Assembly: GCA_963792175.1 (NCBI GenBank) | Contig: CAWBVG010000047.1 | Location: 97,915 to 161,914, forward strand | DNA length: 64,000 bases | Direction of reading: 5' to 3' | From: CAWBVG01 sp963792175 | GTDB taxonomy: Bacteria; Acidobacteriota; Vicinamibacteria; Vicinamibacterales; CAVVIG01 | In this document: in pieces, positions 44,721-55,077 of the stretch | Layout of the letters: each line of letters opens with the position of its first letter | How positions within the stretch are numbered: position 1 is the stretch's first letter | Notes under the pieces: model-generated | The model's database searches: none | What the model was told of the DNA's origin: nothing | Seen by the model: the letters and a program-made list of their open reading frames with translations, nothing else | Program-made: the position numbers and the translations under genes

Positions 44721-46403
44721 ATGAGTCGAAAAACCACGATCTATGCCGCGGCCGTCTTCGGGATGCTGACACTGGCGGCTGGTTCCAGCGAGACCTCGCT
44801 GGCGCAGGCTCCTGCTCAGACGGCGGTCGCACAGGCGCCGCGACAGGGCCGCGGCGGCAACGCCGGCGACAGCGCCGCACCCGCTCGCAAGGCCGGTGAC
44901 GGCGCCGGGCCGTTCAAGAAAATGGTGATTCGCAGCGTGACGCTGATCGATGGCACCGGCGGTCCGCCGCTGAGCCCGATGGACATCGTCATCGAAGGCA
45001 ACAGGATCACTGCGATCCGCCAGGCCGGGTGGCCCGGACTGGCGCAGCAGCCCAATCGCGAGCCGCGCGACGCCGACTTCGAGATCGACGGCAAGGGCAT
45101 GTACGTGATGCCCGGCTTCGTCGACATGCACGTGCACGGCGCCGGCAAGGACAAAGCTCCTGACTTGAGCTACTCGTACAAGCTGTGGCTGGCGCACGGC
45201 GTCACGACTGTCCGCGGGGTATCGCTGTCGTCGGCTGCCGTCAGCAGCTCGGAGAAGAACCGGTCGGCGAAAAACGAGATCGTCGCGCCGCGCATCATCA
45301 ACTACCAGACACTCGGATCCGGCTGGTCGGAAGGGCCGGTGCGAACGCCGGAGAAGGCGCGCGACTGGGTCCGCTGGGCCGGCGCCAACAACATCGACGG
45401 CATCAAGTTCTTCAACCGCGGCGACGAGACGCCGGAAATCGACGCGGCGGCCATCGACGAAGCGCACAAGAACAAGATGGGCACGGTGGCGCACCTCTCG
45501 CAGAACGGCGTCGCCAACTTCAACGCCCGCATCGCCGGCGACGCACACCTCGACACCGTGACCCACTACTACGGCCACATGGAATCGCTGCTGAAGGACA
45601 AGACGATCCAGGAATACCCGATTGGCTACGACTACAACAACGAGCAGGATCGCTTCGGCGACATCGCGCGCATCTGGAACCAGACCTACGAGCCCGGCTC
45701 TCCGCAGTGGATCGAGTACCTGGAACACCAGAAGGCGAACCACGTCACCTTCGATCCGACGTTCAACATCTACGCCGCATCACGCGACTTGATGCGCGCA
45801 CGAAACGCCGACTGGCATCAGACCTACACGATGCCGCAGCTGTGGAACTACTTCCAGAGCACCCGCGACAACCACGGCTCGTACTTCTACGACTGGACCA
45901 CCGAAAACGAGGTGGCGTGGAAGAATTTCTATCAGCGCTACATGCGGCTCATCAACGACTACAAGAACATGGGCGGGCGCGTCACCGTCGGCACCGACTC
46001 GGGCTTCATCTGGAAGACCTACGGCTTCGCCTACATCGAGGAATTGGAGCTGATGCGCGAGGCCGGTTTCCTGCCGCTCGAGATCATCCGCTCGGCGACA
46101 ATGTGGGGCGCCAGGACGCTGTACGAGCCGAAGGGCGAGGCGGCGCCGATGGGCGTGGTGCGCAGCGGGATGCTGGCCGACCTGGTCATCGTGCCGGAGA
46201 ATCCGCTGAGCAACCTGAAGGTGCTCTACGGAACCGGCCACATGCGCTTGAACCCGCAGACGAACCGTCAGGAGAAGGTGGGCGGCGTCAAGTACACCAT
46301 CAAGGACGGCATCGTCTACGACGCCCAGAAACTGCTGGCGGAGGTGGCGGCGGCGGTCGCCGCCGAGAAGCGCACGGTCACGACGACCACGGCACAGCGG
46401 TAG
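44721..46403 (+). CDS. Exported amidohydrolase
   Basis: A 560-residue secreted metal-dependent hydrolase of the amidohydrolase superfamily. Signal peptide (TTIYAAAVFGMLTLAAGSSE), a 40-residue Ala/Gly-rich linker, then VTLIDGTGGPPLSPMDIVIEGNRI and MPGFVDMHVHG with the HxH metal site. Later His sites are in GTVAHLSQNG and LDTVTHYYGHME; VGTDSGFIW gives the catalytic Asp. The end ADLVIVPENPLSNLKVLYGTG is standard. Unusual is a long insert around residues 290-400 rich in Trp, Tyr and Asn. ATG 44721 has GGGAGA upstream. Last gene of the catabolic run. Confidence 0.85.
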   Translation: MSRKTTIYAAAVFGMLTLAAGSSETSLAQAPAQTAVAQAPRQGRGGNAGDSAAPARKAGDGAGPFKKMVIRSVTLIDGTGGPPLSPMDIVIEGNRITAIRQAGWPGLAQQPNREPRDADFEIDGKGMYVMPGFVDMHVHGAGKDKAPDLSYSYKLWLAHGVTTVRGVSLSSAAVSSSEKNRSAKNEIVAPRIINYQTLGSGWSEGPVRTPEKARDWVRWAGANNIDGIKFFNRGDETPEIDAAAIDEAHKNKMGTVAHLSQNGVANFNARIAGDAHLDTVTHYYGHMESLLKDKTIQEYPIGYDYNNEQDRFGDIARIWNQTYEPGSPQWIEYLEHQKANHVTFDPTFNIYAASRDLMRARNADWHQTYTMPQLWNYFQSTRDNHGSYFYDWTTENEVAWKNFYQRYMRLINDYKNMGGRVTVGTDSGFIWKTYGFAYIEELELMREAGFLPLEIIRSATMWGARTLYEPKGEAAPMGVVRSGMLADLVIVPENPLSNLKVLYGTGHMRLNPQTNRQEKVGGVKYTIKDGIVYDAQKLLAEVAAAVAAEKRTVTTTTAQR

Positions 46404-46493
46404 ACGAAGTGGTCTCGCGCTCCATCTGGCGGCCCAGCACAGCTGGACGCTCGATGACATCGATGTCGGAAGGGAACGGCATCGTTCGGAGCC

Positions 46494-47582
46494 CTACTGT
46501 TCGTGATCGAACGCGAAGATGCGCTTCCAGTCGCTTTCCATGCTCACGACAACCCAGCCTTGTCTCTTCGCCTCGTGGTACAGCGACTGGGGGAACGTGC
46601 CGATCCGGCTGTCGGGCAGGCCTTCCGCGGGACCGTAGGCATATTCCCGTTCCGCATCGTCGTGGAGCACCAGCATCGCCAGGCCCGGGCGGTTGGCGCT
46701 TCGTGTGTACTCCAGCATCTGCCGATCGCCGCTGGAGTTGCCGAAGGCGAAAACCGGCCGGCGCCCGATCATGAAGTGAATGCCTTCAGGCTTGCCGGCA
46801 TCGTTGTCGTTCAAGAGGAGCTTCGGCTCCTTCACGAGAATCGGTCGGTGCTGCTGGTCGTAGCTGTACTTCGTCGCGCCCGCGGAGCCGATGACTTGTT
46901 CTGGAGGGATGCCGTAGACCTGCGCCGCATAGACGCGCACGAAGTCCTGGCCGCCGCCGGTGACGATGTACGTCTTGAAGCCGTTCGCGCGCAGGTACTG
47001 AAGCACCTCCAGCATCGGCTGATAGACCAGGTCCGTGTAGCGGCGATGCCAGCGCGGGTCGGTAGCGGTCGCGAGCCATTCCTTCACCGAGCGTGGAAGT
47101 CTTCGACCGTCATCCCTGTGATCGTTGCGGCGAGAATCTTTTCGAAGTCGGGCAGGGTCAGTCCAGCGATCGCCTCGTGGTTGCCTGAAAGTACGGTCTT
47201 GAAGGGCTCGACGTCCTTCAGCGCTGGCTGCTTCGCGACGACCGCCGGAACGCGGTCAAGAGCGTAGACCAACTGGCGTGTACATCGGCTGCTCGACCCA
47301 CAGCGTGCCGTCCTGATCGAACGTCGCGATCCGCTCGTCCTGCGGCACGAACATCGGATTCGCCGGGTCGATCGACATCTGCACGAAGTCGACGATCGCG
47401 TTCCTGGCACGGCCGGCGTTCCATGACGGCAGCGGGTCGGTTTGGGCGAGCGCCTGCGCGACGAAGGCGAGCGAGACCAGGAGGGCACATGCCTGAAGGC
47501 AATGCACGACCGGTTCGGCGAGCCGGCGGAGGACTCGCACGGTGGCGCCAATCCGTGATGGGTAGAGGTGATCTGCAGACAC
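46494..47582 (-). CDS. HAD-superfamily phosphatase, exported, frameshifted
   Basis: A periplasmic or secreted phosphatase. The signal peptide is CLQACALLVSLAFVAQALAQ. The HAD motif I is IATFDQDGTLW; motif II lies in FKTYIVTGGGQDFVRVY; motif IV is VFAFGNSSGDRQML. The middle part (FKTVLSGNHEAIAGLTLPDFEKILAATITGM) is in another frame, with breaks near 47275 and 47085. Its layout resembles phosphoserine-phosphatase-like haloacid dehalogenases. The substrate is unknown. ATG 47582 starts the signal peptide region; the gene is convergent with the amidohydrolase. Confidence 0.8.
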
Positions 47583-47837
47583 GCTGCACTCGATCTATCG
47601 GTCCCAGACCGAAGAGCACTCGCCATGCCATCGTGTTGTCTGCAAAAAGGTTCAATTGTCCGATGTGCGGCAGGACGTCTCGCGCGGCCGTCCCCGCGAT
47701 CACCGCGCTCAGTGAGGAGCTCACAACTACCTGGGATTGTTCCAGTGGTGGCTGCCACTTCTGTTGGCGATCCCGGCGGTACTGATTCGCCAGGTACAGG
47801 CCGCTAGCTCCGTTACAATCCGGCACTCGAGGTCTGT
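47583..47837. promoter_or_regulatory. Divergent intergenic region with TACAAT box
   Basis: 255 bp between the HAD and amine-oxidase genes. TACAAT at 47814-47819 lies 18 bases before the oxidase ATG and is the likeliest -10. No operator-like palindrome was noticed. Confidence 0.4.
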
Positions 47838-49466
47838 ATGCCAACCAAGACTCCGTTACTCGGTGCTCTTCGTTCGTTCTTCCGCGATGCGCAAATCGCG
47901 AAGGCACACGCTGTCTCGATCGACGCACTCCGCGAGGTCCGGGCCATCCACGCCGAACGGGCCAGGCGGCGCGGCGTGTCGCGACGGACGTTTCTGACCA
48001 CCGCCGGTGTTGCAGCCGCGGCGTCGGTCGTCCCACGAGTCTCATTGGCCGCCCGTGCCCCAACCGTGGTGATCGTGGGCGGAGGCATTGCGGGACTGAA
48101 TTGCGCGCTGGAGCTTGCGGACGTCGGGATCAGGAGCACGGTGTACGAAGCGTCGGGGCGGATCGGCGGACGGATGTTTTCGAATCACAGCTACTGGGAC
48201 GCGAGTCAGGTCACCGAGTGGTGCGGCGAACTGATCGACACGAGCCATACGACCGTCAGGAAGTTGGCCAAGCGCTTCGATTTGCGCCTGGACAACCTGC
48301 TCGGCGCCCAGCCGCCGCGGTCCGACGACATTTACCACTTCTCCGGCCAGTACTACGCGAAAAGCCAGGCCGATCGGGATTTCGGTGCTGTGGCCGACAT
48401 CATTGCCGCAGACGCGGAGGCGGCCGGGTTTCCGACAACCTTCGACTCCAACACGGCGGCGGGTCGAGCCCTGGATCGCCTGAGCGTCTACGACTACATC
48501 GAGCGCCGCATCCCGGGGGGCATCGCTCACCGCTCGGAGCCCTCCTGGACGTGGCCTACGTCATTGAGTACGGCGCGGACTCTACCGAGCAGTCAGCCCT
48601 CAACTTGATCTTCCTGCTTGGCTTTCAACCCAACGCCAGCACCCTGTCGGTCTTTGGCGAGTCAGACGAGAAGTTCCACATCCGCGGCGGCAATCAGCAG
48701 TTGCCCGAAGCGATCGCGCGCTTCCTTGGCGACGATGCCGTCCGGCTGGGGCACCGCCTGACGAGGGTCGTCGAAACCACGAACGGCCGATACAAGGTCA
48801 CATTCGAGCGAGCCGGCGGCGCCACTGAAGTGACAGCGGATTTCGTGGTTCTCGCACTGCCGTTCGCCGGTACTGAACGGACTGGACATTTCCCGGGCAG
48901 GATTCGACGCGCTGAAACATCAAGCCATCGCCGAACAGGGACGCGGCCACAACGGCAAGTTGCACCTTCAGTACGCTGAGCGTGACTGGCTTGGAAGGGG
49001 CCCGTGGCCGGGCGTCTCCAATGGCTCGAGCTATGCCGACACAGGCTATCAGGTGACGTGGGAAGCGACCCGCGCGCAAATCGGCACGCCCGGAATCCTG
49101 GTCTTCTACTCGGGCGGGTCGACCACCGACGCGGCCGTCACCGGCCCGGCGTTCGCGCTGGCGAACAATGGCGGAGTTCAAACCGACGCCGCCGTTGCAC
49201 AATCGCAGCTCGCGACCGTTTATCCCGGACTCGCATGGAACGGGAAGGCGACGCAATCGCTTCCTCACAAGAGCCCGTTCTTCGGAGCGTCGTACTCCTT
49301 CTACAAAGCGGGGCAATATACGAGCTTCGGCGGCTACGAACAGGCGCGTCAAGGTGGAGTGCTGTTCTGCGGTGAGCACACGTCGGTCGACTTCCAGGGA
49401 TTCATGGAAGGCGCGGCGTCTGAGGGCCAACGCGCTGCAAGAGAGCTGGTCAGGCTGCTGGACTGA
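47838..49466 (+). CDS. Tat-exported flavin monoamine oxidase, frameshifted
   Basis: An FAD-dependent amine oxidase. A twin-arginine signal (RRRGVSRRTFLTTAGVAAAA) follows a 45-residue basic leader. The FAD motif is VVIVGGGIAGLNCALELADVGI with EASGRIGGRM; after shifts near 48525 and 48880 the protein continues FHIRGGNQQLPEAIARFLG, DFVVLALPF and GKLHLQYAERDW, ending GGVLFCGEHTSVDFQGFMEGAASEGQRAARE, the standard C-terminal FAD contact. It would oxidise a primary or amino-acid amine outside the cytoplasm; the substrate is unknown. ATG 47838 fits the TACAAT promoter. Confidence 0.85.
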
Positions 49467-49495
49467 GGCTATTTTTCGAGTGCGCTGTTCGCGTT

Positions 49496-52035
49496 TCAGG
49501 GCGTCTGCGCTGTTGCCCTGACATGCTCCCGGAATCGGTCCCGGCATGCCTGGGCGGCGGCCAGTAGCTCGACGTATTCGCTGCTGTGGCGAATCGGCGC
49601 GAACATCGGATCGGTTTCGATCGCCGCCGCGCAGAAGTTTCGACGGATGGATTCGCGCAGCAGCTGTATGGCCGGCTTCGTGTGACCACAGTACGCGAGG
49701 TCGCTCGCCCAGAAGTACAGCGGCTCAGGGTCCTCGCGCACGGTCAGGAAGACCCTGACGTCATCATCGGTCACGCGTTCTTGCGTGTCCGGTGGAGCGC
49801 CTGCGAGACATCGCGAGAGCAGGCCGTAGAACATGTCAGGCGCTATTCCGCGGAGATACTCCGGAGGCAGCCGATCGTGTTGCTCGCGTGCATCTGCCCG
49901 TCTGCCCATTCGCTGATAGATCAAACGCGTGACCACCATCGCCCAGTCCGAGCCGCTGTCCAGACGCACATAATCAAGCGCGCGATCGTACCGGCCGAGC
50001 ATCATCAACGGCTGGCCGCATGAACGGAACAAAGGATTGGTCGGGTCGCGCGACACGGCTTGCTCGCACTCGCGCGCGGATTCCTCCAGCAGCCCGCCAT
50101 ATCGCAGGACATAACTCAGCGCGAAGTGGGCTTCACCGCTGTCCGGGTGCTGCGTCACGAGCTGCCTCGCGCCGTCGTAGCCGTCCTGAAGACGGCCGGC
50201 CTCGACGTGCAGACTGAGCAAGCGGACGGCGGCCGACAAGTAGTTCGGATCGAGCGCGAGCGCCTGCCGGGCCGCGGCTTCCGACCGCCGGAGCGCGCCG
50301 CGGCCGCCGCCGCCGTAATGTCCGTCGTAGTAATAGCGGTCCGCGAGCGAGACCCACATGTCGGCGTAATCAGGGTCCATCACACTCGCGCGCTCGAGCA
50401 TCGCAATCGCTTCCCGGTTTGGTGCCGGGTCGCTCGAGATTGCGAGGCTCTTGAGGTAGACCGCATACGCTTCGGCGTTTCTTGGTCGCGCATGAGTGGC
50501 AGTGGGTGCACCCGTGCCCAACGCCGGCAACAGTCCGTTTCGGATCAGCGATGTAAGCCGATCGCGAACCGCCAGCGGATCGTCCGTCGGCGCCGCGATC
50601 GAGTCACGCCACAGCAGGCGGTTGCCAGTCGACGGCGACCGCTTCGACCGTGATGCGCAACTCGGATTGATGCGTCGAGAAGTGGCCGATCACGATCTCC
50701 TCGACGCGCAGTTGCTGGCCCGCCTGTTGCGGGCTGAGACTGCGGTCGACGAATCGTCTCGACGCGGCCATCGGGCGCACGGCGAGCGACGGCGTCCAAC
50801 TGAGCGCCGTCGCGACTTCGTCGGCAAGCGCCAGGCGCAGGTACTCGATCTCTCCGCCGCCGTTGATGCTGTCGAACGGCAGCACGGCCACCGTCTTCTG
50901 CGCACCGCCAGCCGAGACCGTCGCACGGTTGGTGCGGATCAACGGGATCGTCAGAAGCGCTCCCGCCGCAATGGCGAGCACGATAGCCAGCGTCCGTGTT
51001 CGGGAACGTGAGGGAGGGGCGGTGATCTCGGTCGGTACACGCTTGAGATCCGCGCAGACGTCCGCCCCGCTCGCGTGGCGGAGGTCACGAGCCGTTTGCA
51101 GGGCTTTGCGGATGATGGTGGACAGCTCGCGCGGAAGATCGCGATCGACCGCTACGGTCCCATCTTCAGCAAACGGCAGCCGACCTGTCGCCATTTCGTG
51201 AAGCACGACGCCGAGACTCCAGACATCGCTGCGGGCATCGGCGTCGAGCTCCGTGCATCTGCTCCGGCGACATGTAATGCGGCGTGCCGATGACCATGCC
51301 CGGTTGCGTGCGTGACTCCGGGTGTGCCGGGTCGGCCGCGTCGGCTGCGGCCGCGAGCTTCGCGAGTCCGAAATCGAGGACTTTCGCGTAGCCGTCGGGA
51401 CGCAGCATGATGTTTTCGGGCTTGATATCGCGATGCACGAGACCGCGGGCATGCGCCGCCGCCAGCGCACTGGCGAGCTGGACGCCGACGTCCACAACCT
51501 CGCGCATCGCCAGCGGTCCCTGCCGCAAGCGGTGCCGCAGCGTCTCACCCTCGATGAACTCGGTGACGAGGTAGGGACGGTCATCGACCTCGCCGAAATC
51601 GTGTACGACCAGGATATGCGGGTGGTTCAGACTGGACGCGGCTCGGGCTTCTTGATGAAACCGTCGCAGCCGATCGCGGTCAACGGCGAGATCCGGCGAC
51701 AGGAACTTGAGCGCCACCGGCCGATCGAGCTTGGCGTCGTGGGCAAGATAGACCTCGCCCATGCCGCCCGCGCCCAGCCGCGACACCAGCTGATAGGAGT
51801 CCACGACGCGGCCACTCAAGTCTTCACGGACAGGTGGCTCGAGCAGCAACACCGCCGGCGTCTCCAGGAAAGTCTCGACACGATCGCCTGCAGCGAGCAG
51901 TCGATCGAGCCGCGCGCGCAGCACCACGTCGGCTCCGCAGGCCTCGGCAAGATACGCCTGGCGTTCGGAGTCCCCGCAGGCGAGCGCCCGTTCAAGGACG
52001 CGCTTCACCCGCGGCCAATCGTCCAGCGTGTTCAT
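49496..52035 (-). CDS. Ser/Thr protein kinase with TPR sensor region, frameshifted
   Basis: A transmembrane Hanks-type kinase. Kinase domain: GAGGMGEVYL (residues 88-97), catalytic Lys110 in VALKF, HRDIKPEN (201-208), DFGLAKL (221-227), GTPHYMSPEQ. After a break near 51250: DARSDVWSLGVVLHEMATGRLPF. A membrane helix (TLAIVLAIAAGALLTIPLI) precedes an adenylate-cyclase-like VAVLPFDSINGGGEIEYLRLALADEVATAL segment. After a break near 50615, TPR repeats follow (PRNAEAYAVYLKSLA; YADMWVSLADRYY; ALALDPNYLSAAVRLLSLHV). ATG 52035 overlaps the stop of the ECF sigma gene by four bases, pairing sigma factor and kinase. Confidence 0.85.
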
Positions 52036-52610
52036 CCGGCGCTCAGCTCGTGATACAGCCACAACTTCGCGGTCGCCCAGTCACGCTTCACCGTGGCTGG
52101 CGAAATGCCGAGGGCTTCGGCGGTTTCCTCGACTGACAAGCCGACAAAGAATCTGAGCTCGACGACCCGGCTCTGCTGTGGATCGACGGTCGCGAGGCGT
52201 TCTAACGCTTCGTCCAGTGCGACGACGTCAACCGCACGCTGCGGCGCGATCACGTTTTCATCAAGGGAGGTGACGGAAAGGCCGGCGCCGCGCTTGTCTC
52301 GCGCCCGCTGACGCGCGTAATCCACCAGGACGCGGCGCATCAGCGTCGCGGCCATCGCGAAAAAGTGGGCACGATCCCGCCACTGCACGGCATCAATCCC
52401 GGCCAGCCGCAGATACAGCTCGTTGACCAGCGCCGTCGTCTGCAGCGTGTGGCCGTCGCGCTCGTTGCGCATGTAGTGGTGGGCCAGGCGGCGCAGCTCT
52501 TCGTAGACGATCGGCACGAGCCGATCTCGCGCGGCCGGGTCGCGGTTGGCCCAATCGGCAAGGACCTCGGCTATACGCTGGCGCTCGGCGGCATCGGCGT
52601 CGTGGGCCAT
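52032..52610 (-). CDS. ECF-type sigma factor (planctomycete/acidobacterial TIGR02999-like)
   Basis: An alternative RNA-polymerase sigma factor of 192 residues. Region 2 reads LVPIVYEELRRLAHHYMRNERDGHTLQTTALVNELYLRLAG and RAHFFAMAATLMRRVLVDYARQRARDKRG, matching the sigma-70-ECF group common in Planctomycetes and Acidobacteria. Region 4 is RVVELRFFVGLSVEETAEALGISPATVKRDWATAKLWL. No anti-sigma gene is adjacent; the coupled Ser/Thr kinase may regulate it instead. ATG 52610 is used; ATG 52631 is an alternative. Confidence 0.88.
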   Translation of the reverse strand: MAHDADAAERQRIAEVLADWANRDPAARDRLVPIVYEELRRLAHHYMRNERDGHTLQTTALVNELYLRLAGIDAVQWRDRAHFFAMAATLMRRVLVDYARQRARDKRGAGLSVTSLDENVIAPQRAVDVVALDEALERLATVDPQQSRVVELRFFVGLSVEETAEALGISPATVKRDWATAKLWLYHELSAG

Positions 52611-52700
52611 CGGTTCCGCCTGTCGGGTCATTCTAGCGCACGGTCCGTGAGCCCTGAGCCATCGCAAAAGCGCCTATTGGGGCAGGAGGCGCAGTGTCCG

Positions 52701-53519
52701 ATGCCGAAAGTAACCGCCAACACGATCACGATGAACTACGACCAGCAGGGAACGGGTGAGCCGCTCATTCTCATTCCTTACCTGGCCGCGGATCACGCCT
52801 GTTACGCCTTTCAGGTGCCGGAGTACGCGAAGCACTTCACCACCATTTCCGTGGACCTGCGGGGGACGGGCGAATCGGAGAAACCGCAGGGCGCCTACAC
52901 GACGGAGTTGCTTGCCGACGATGTTGCGGCGTTCATGCAGGCGATGGGCATCGCCAAAGCGCATGTCGCCGGTCTGTCGCTCGGTGGCGCCGTCGGCATG
53001 TGGCTCGCGGTGAAACATCCGGACAAGGTGGCGTCCTTGTCCGTGCATAGCGGATGGACCAGGAGCGATCGCTTCCTGCAGACCGTGGTCGAAAGCTGGC
53101 AGATCGTGGCGAGGGCCGTGGGCGTTCCGGAAATGATCATCCGGGCGATTTTTCCGTGGTGCTTCACGCCCGAGCTCTATGCCGAGCGGCCGGACTACAT
53201 CGATTCGCTGGGGGCATTCGTTCGGAGCCGGCCGCCGCAATCGGTGCCGGATTTCCTCCAGCAGTCGGATGCCGTCCTCGCGCACGATGTGGAGGCCCAG
53301 CTGGGACGCATTCTCGCTCCGACGCAGATCACCGTCGGAGCGCGCGATCAACTCACATCCACCCGTTTCGCCGATCGACTGAAGCGCGGCATCCCGAATT
53401 CCGAGCTGCTCGTGTTCGACGGGTGTGCGCACGCGGCGCTTTACGAGCGCGTCGAGGAATTCAATCAGCGAACGCTGGCGTTCCTACGGCGTCACGCTGG
53501 AGCGGCGGTCGCCTACTAA
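52701..53519 (+). CDS. Alpha/beta-fold hydrolase
   Basis: A 272-residue cytoplasmic hydrolase of the 3-oxoadipate enol-lactonase/epoxide-hydrolase type. The oxyanion region is ILIPYLAADHACYAFQVPEYAKHF; VDLRGTGESEKP, nucleophile elbow GLSLGG, acidic site in TVGARDQLT and the His in GCAHAALYERVEEF complete the triad. The cap helices (FLQTVVESWQIVARAVGV) are typical. ATG 52701 lies about ten bases after AGGAGG. It is divergent from the sigma factor gene and overlaps the end of the convergent SuoX-like gene by four bases. Confidence 0.88.
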   Translation: MPKVTANTITMNYDQQGTGEPLILIPYLAADHACYAFQVPEYAKHFTTISVDLRGTGESEKPQGAYTTELLADDVAAFMQAMGIAKAHVAGLSLGGAVGMWLAVKHPDKVASLSVHSGWTRSDRFLQTVVESWQIVARAVGVPEMIIRAIFPWCFTPELYAERPDYIDSLGAFVRSRPPQSVPDFLQQSDAVLAHDVEAQLGRILAPTQITVGARDQLTSTRFADRLKRGIPNSELLVFDGCAHAALYERVEEFNQRTLAFLRRHAGAAVAY

Positions 53520-54274
53520 ATGCCCGCGTACCAGGCGTAGCCGCCTTCTGGAGATGCGGAGCCCAGGCCTTTGCCAAAACCCTTGAGGCTGTCGGTCACG
53601 GCGAGGCGGTTGATGAACTTGACGCTCTTGTAGCCGAGTTGCCGCGGAACCCGCAGCCGCAGCGGACCGCCGAACGCGACCGGCAAGTCGCCGCCGTTCA
53701 TCGCGTAGGCGAGCAGCGTCTGCGGATGCAGCGCATCGGCCATGTCGATGCTCTCCCACCAGGCGCCTTCGATCGAAAAGTACACGACATAACGCGCCTG
53801 CGGCATGATGCCCGCGGCGCGCAGCACGTCGGCGAGCGGCGTCCCGACCCACTCCGCGACGTACGACCAGCCTTCTTCGCACGCGATTTCCGTGATCTGC
53901 CGCCGCACCGGAAACCGCTTGACCTCGTCGAGCGAGAGCGACGCCGGCTGCGCGACCAGGCCTTCGACGGAGAGCCGCCAGTCCTTGAAGCCGTCTGCCT
54001 GAAGGCGCTTGAAGTGATCGCTCGGCGGCGCGATCTCGTTGGCGAACGGCGGATTCGAGATCTGGCTGCGGCTGAATTCGCGCGCGAGCGAATGTCGAGT
54101 GAGGAGCCGCTGCGCGGCATACGTCAGCGACTCGCCGGGTCCGTAGATGCCGCCGTGATCGGGCGGGATCAGCCCGTAGCGATCGGCGACGCGCTCGGCG
54201 ACGGCGAGACCCGACAGCCCCGCGGCGGCCGCGAGCCCGCGTGTGATCATCGTGCGCCGTGAGATCGCGCTCAT
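53516..54274 (-). CDS. SuoX/MsrP-like molybdopterin oxidoreductase, Tat-exported
   Basis: A 252-residue periplasmic oxidoreductase of the sulfite-oxidase fold. The Tat signal is ISRRTMITRGLAAAAGLSGLAVA. The Mo-binding Cys is in ITEIACEEGWSYVAEWVGTPLADVL (normally C-EGWS); FGGPLRLRVPRQLGYKSVKFI is the family's closing motif, and DWRLSVEGLVAQPASLSLDEVKRFP matches the start of the fold. ATG 54274 overlaps the stop of the cytochrome b gene (ATGA), so the two form an electron-transfer pair resembling MsrPQ/YedYZ in arrangement. The substrate is unknown. Confidence 0.88.
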   Translation of the reverse strand: MSAISRRTMITRGLAAAAGLSGLAVAERVADRYGLIPPDHGGIYGPGESLTYAAQRLLTRHSLAREFSRSQISNPPFANEIAPPSDHFKRLQADGFKDWRLSVEGLVAQPASLSLDEVKRFPVRRQITEIACEEGWSYVAEWVGTPLADVLRAAGIMPQARYVVYFSIEGAWWESIDMADALHPQTLLAYAMNGGDLPVAFGGPLRLRVPRQLGYKSVKFINRLAVTDSLKGFGKGLGSASPEGGYAWYAGI

Positions 54275-55029
54275 TCAGGTCCTCCCGCGTGGGGCGCGCC
54301 CGTGATCATCGCCATGACGCGCGTGCCGAATCCGGCGAACCAGACCATCGCGACGTGGACCAGCAGGAACGCCACCAGCGACACCGTCACCAGAAAATGC
54401 AGCGTGCGCGCGGACTGCCGGCCGCCGAGCCACGTGACCGTGGACGGTACCGCCGAGACGAACGCCGGCGACATCGCCAGGCCCGTCCAGATGACGAGCG
54501 GGAACAGCACGAAGATCACCAGGACGTAGGTGACGCGCTGCACGAGGTTGTACGACCACGCGTCCGCGGCGGCCGGACGCGCGAATCGGAGGTGCCGCAC
54601 CAGGTCGCGGGAAAACGCCTGCAGCGAACGGTCGCTCGCGTCCGGCAGCAGGTGCTTGCGGAAATGGCCGCTCGAGGCGCCCCAGATGACATACAGCGCG
54701 CCGGTCAGCACCAGAACCCACGCCGCCTCGAAATGGAGATAGCGGCTCCAGCCGTTCTGGTCCGGCAGCACATAGCCATACCCGGTCGGGACGGTTGCGC
54801 GGGACGAGGGAATCGGGAGCGAGAACAGCGCCGGCGTCAGGACGTTGCCGCTTTCGCCCCAGTAGAAGCGCGGGTGCGAGACGACGATCTCGAGTCCGCT
54901 GATCAGCAGCGCGAGGAAGCACGCCGTCGTCAGCCAGTGCGTCACCCGTACAAGCGCGGTGTGACGCGGCGCGTCAGTGCGGGCGGCCACGGCCGGCAGT
55001 CGATCGACGCTCCACGCGGTCTCGGCCAT
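54271..55029 (-). CDS. Membrane cytochrome b (cytb561/hydrogenase-b type), partner of the SuoX-like protein
   Basis: A 252-residue inner-membrane diheme protein. Four main helices: ALVRVTHWLTTACFLALLISGLEIVV (His ligand), WSRYLHFEAAWVLVLTGALYVIWG (His ligand), VQRVTYVLVIFVLFPLVIWTGLAM and TLHFLVTVSLVAFLLVHVAMVWF (two further His). This pattern fits the Ni-Fe-hydrogenase b-type/cytochrome b561 family, not the ferric-reductase-like MsrQ. It would pass quinol electrons to the periplasmic molybdoenzyme. The SuoX-like gene overlaps it downstream. Confidence 0.85.
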   Translation of the reverse strand: MAETAWSVDRLPAVAARTDAPRHTALVRVTHWLTTACFLALLISGLEIVVSHPRFYWGESGNVLTPALFSLPIPSSRATVPTGYGYVLPDQNGWSRYLHFEAAWVLVLTGALYVIWGASSGHFRKHLLPDASDRSLQAFSRDLVRHLRFARPAAADAWSYNLVQRVTYVLVIFVLFPLVIWTGLAMSPAFVSAVPSTVTWLGGRQSARTLHFLVTVSLVAFLLVHVAMVWFAGFGTRVMAMITGAPHAGGPE

Positions 55030-55077
55030 CGGCGGATCCTAGCACCTCCGACGAGGTTTCCGAGGAGCCGCACCCAT

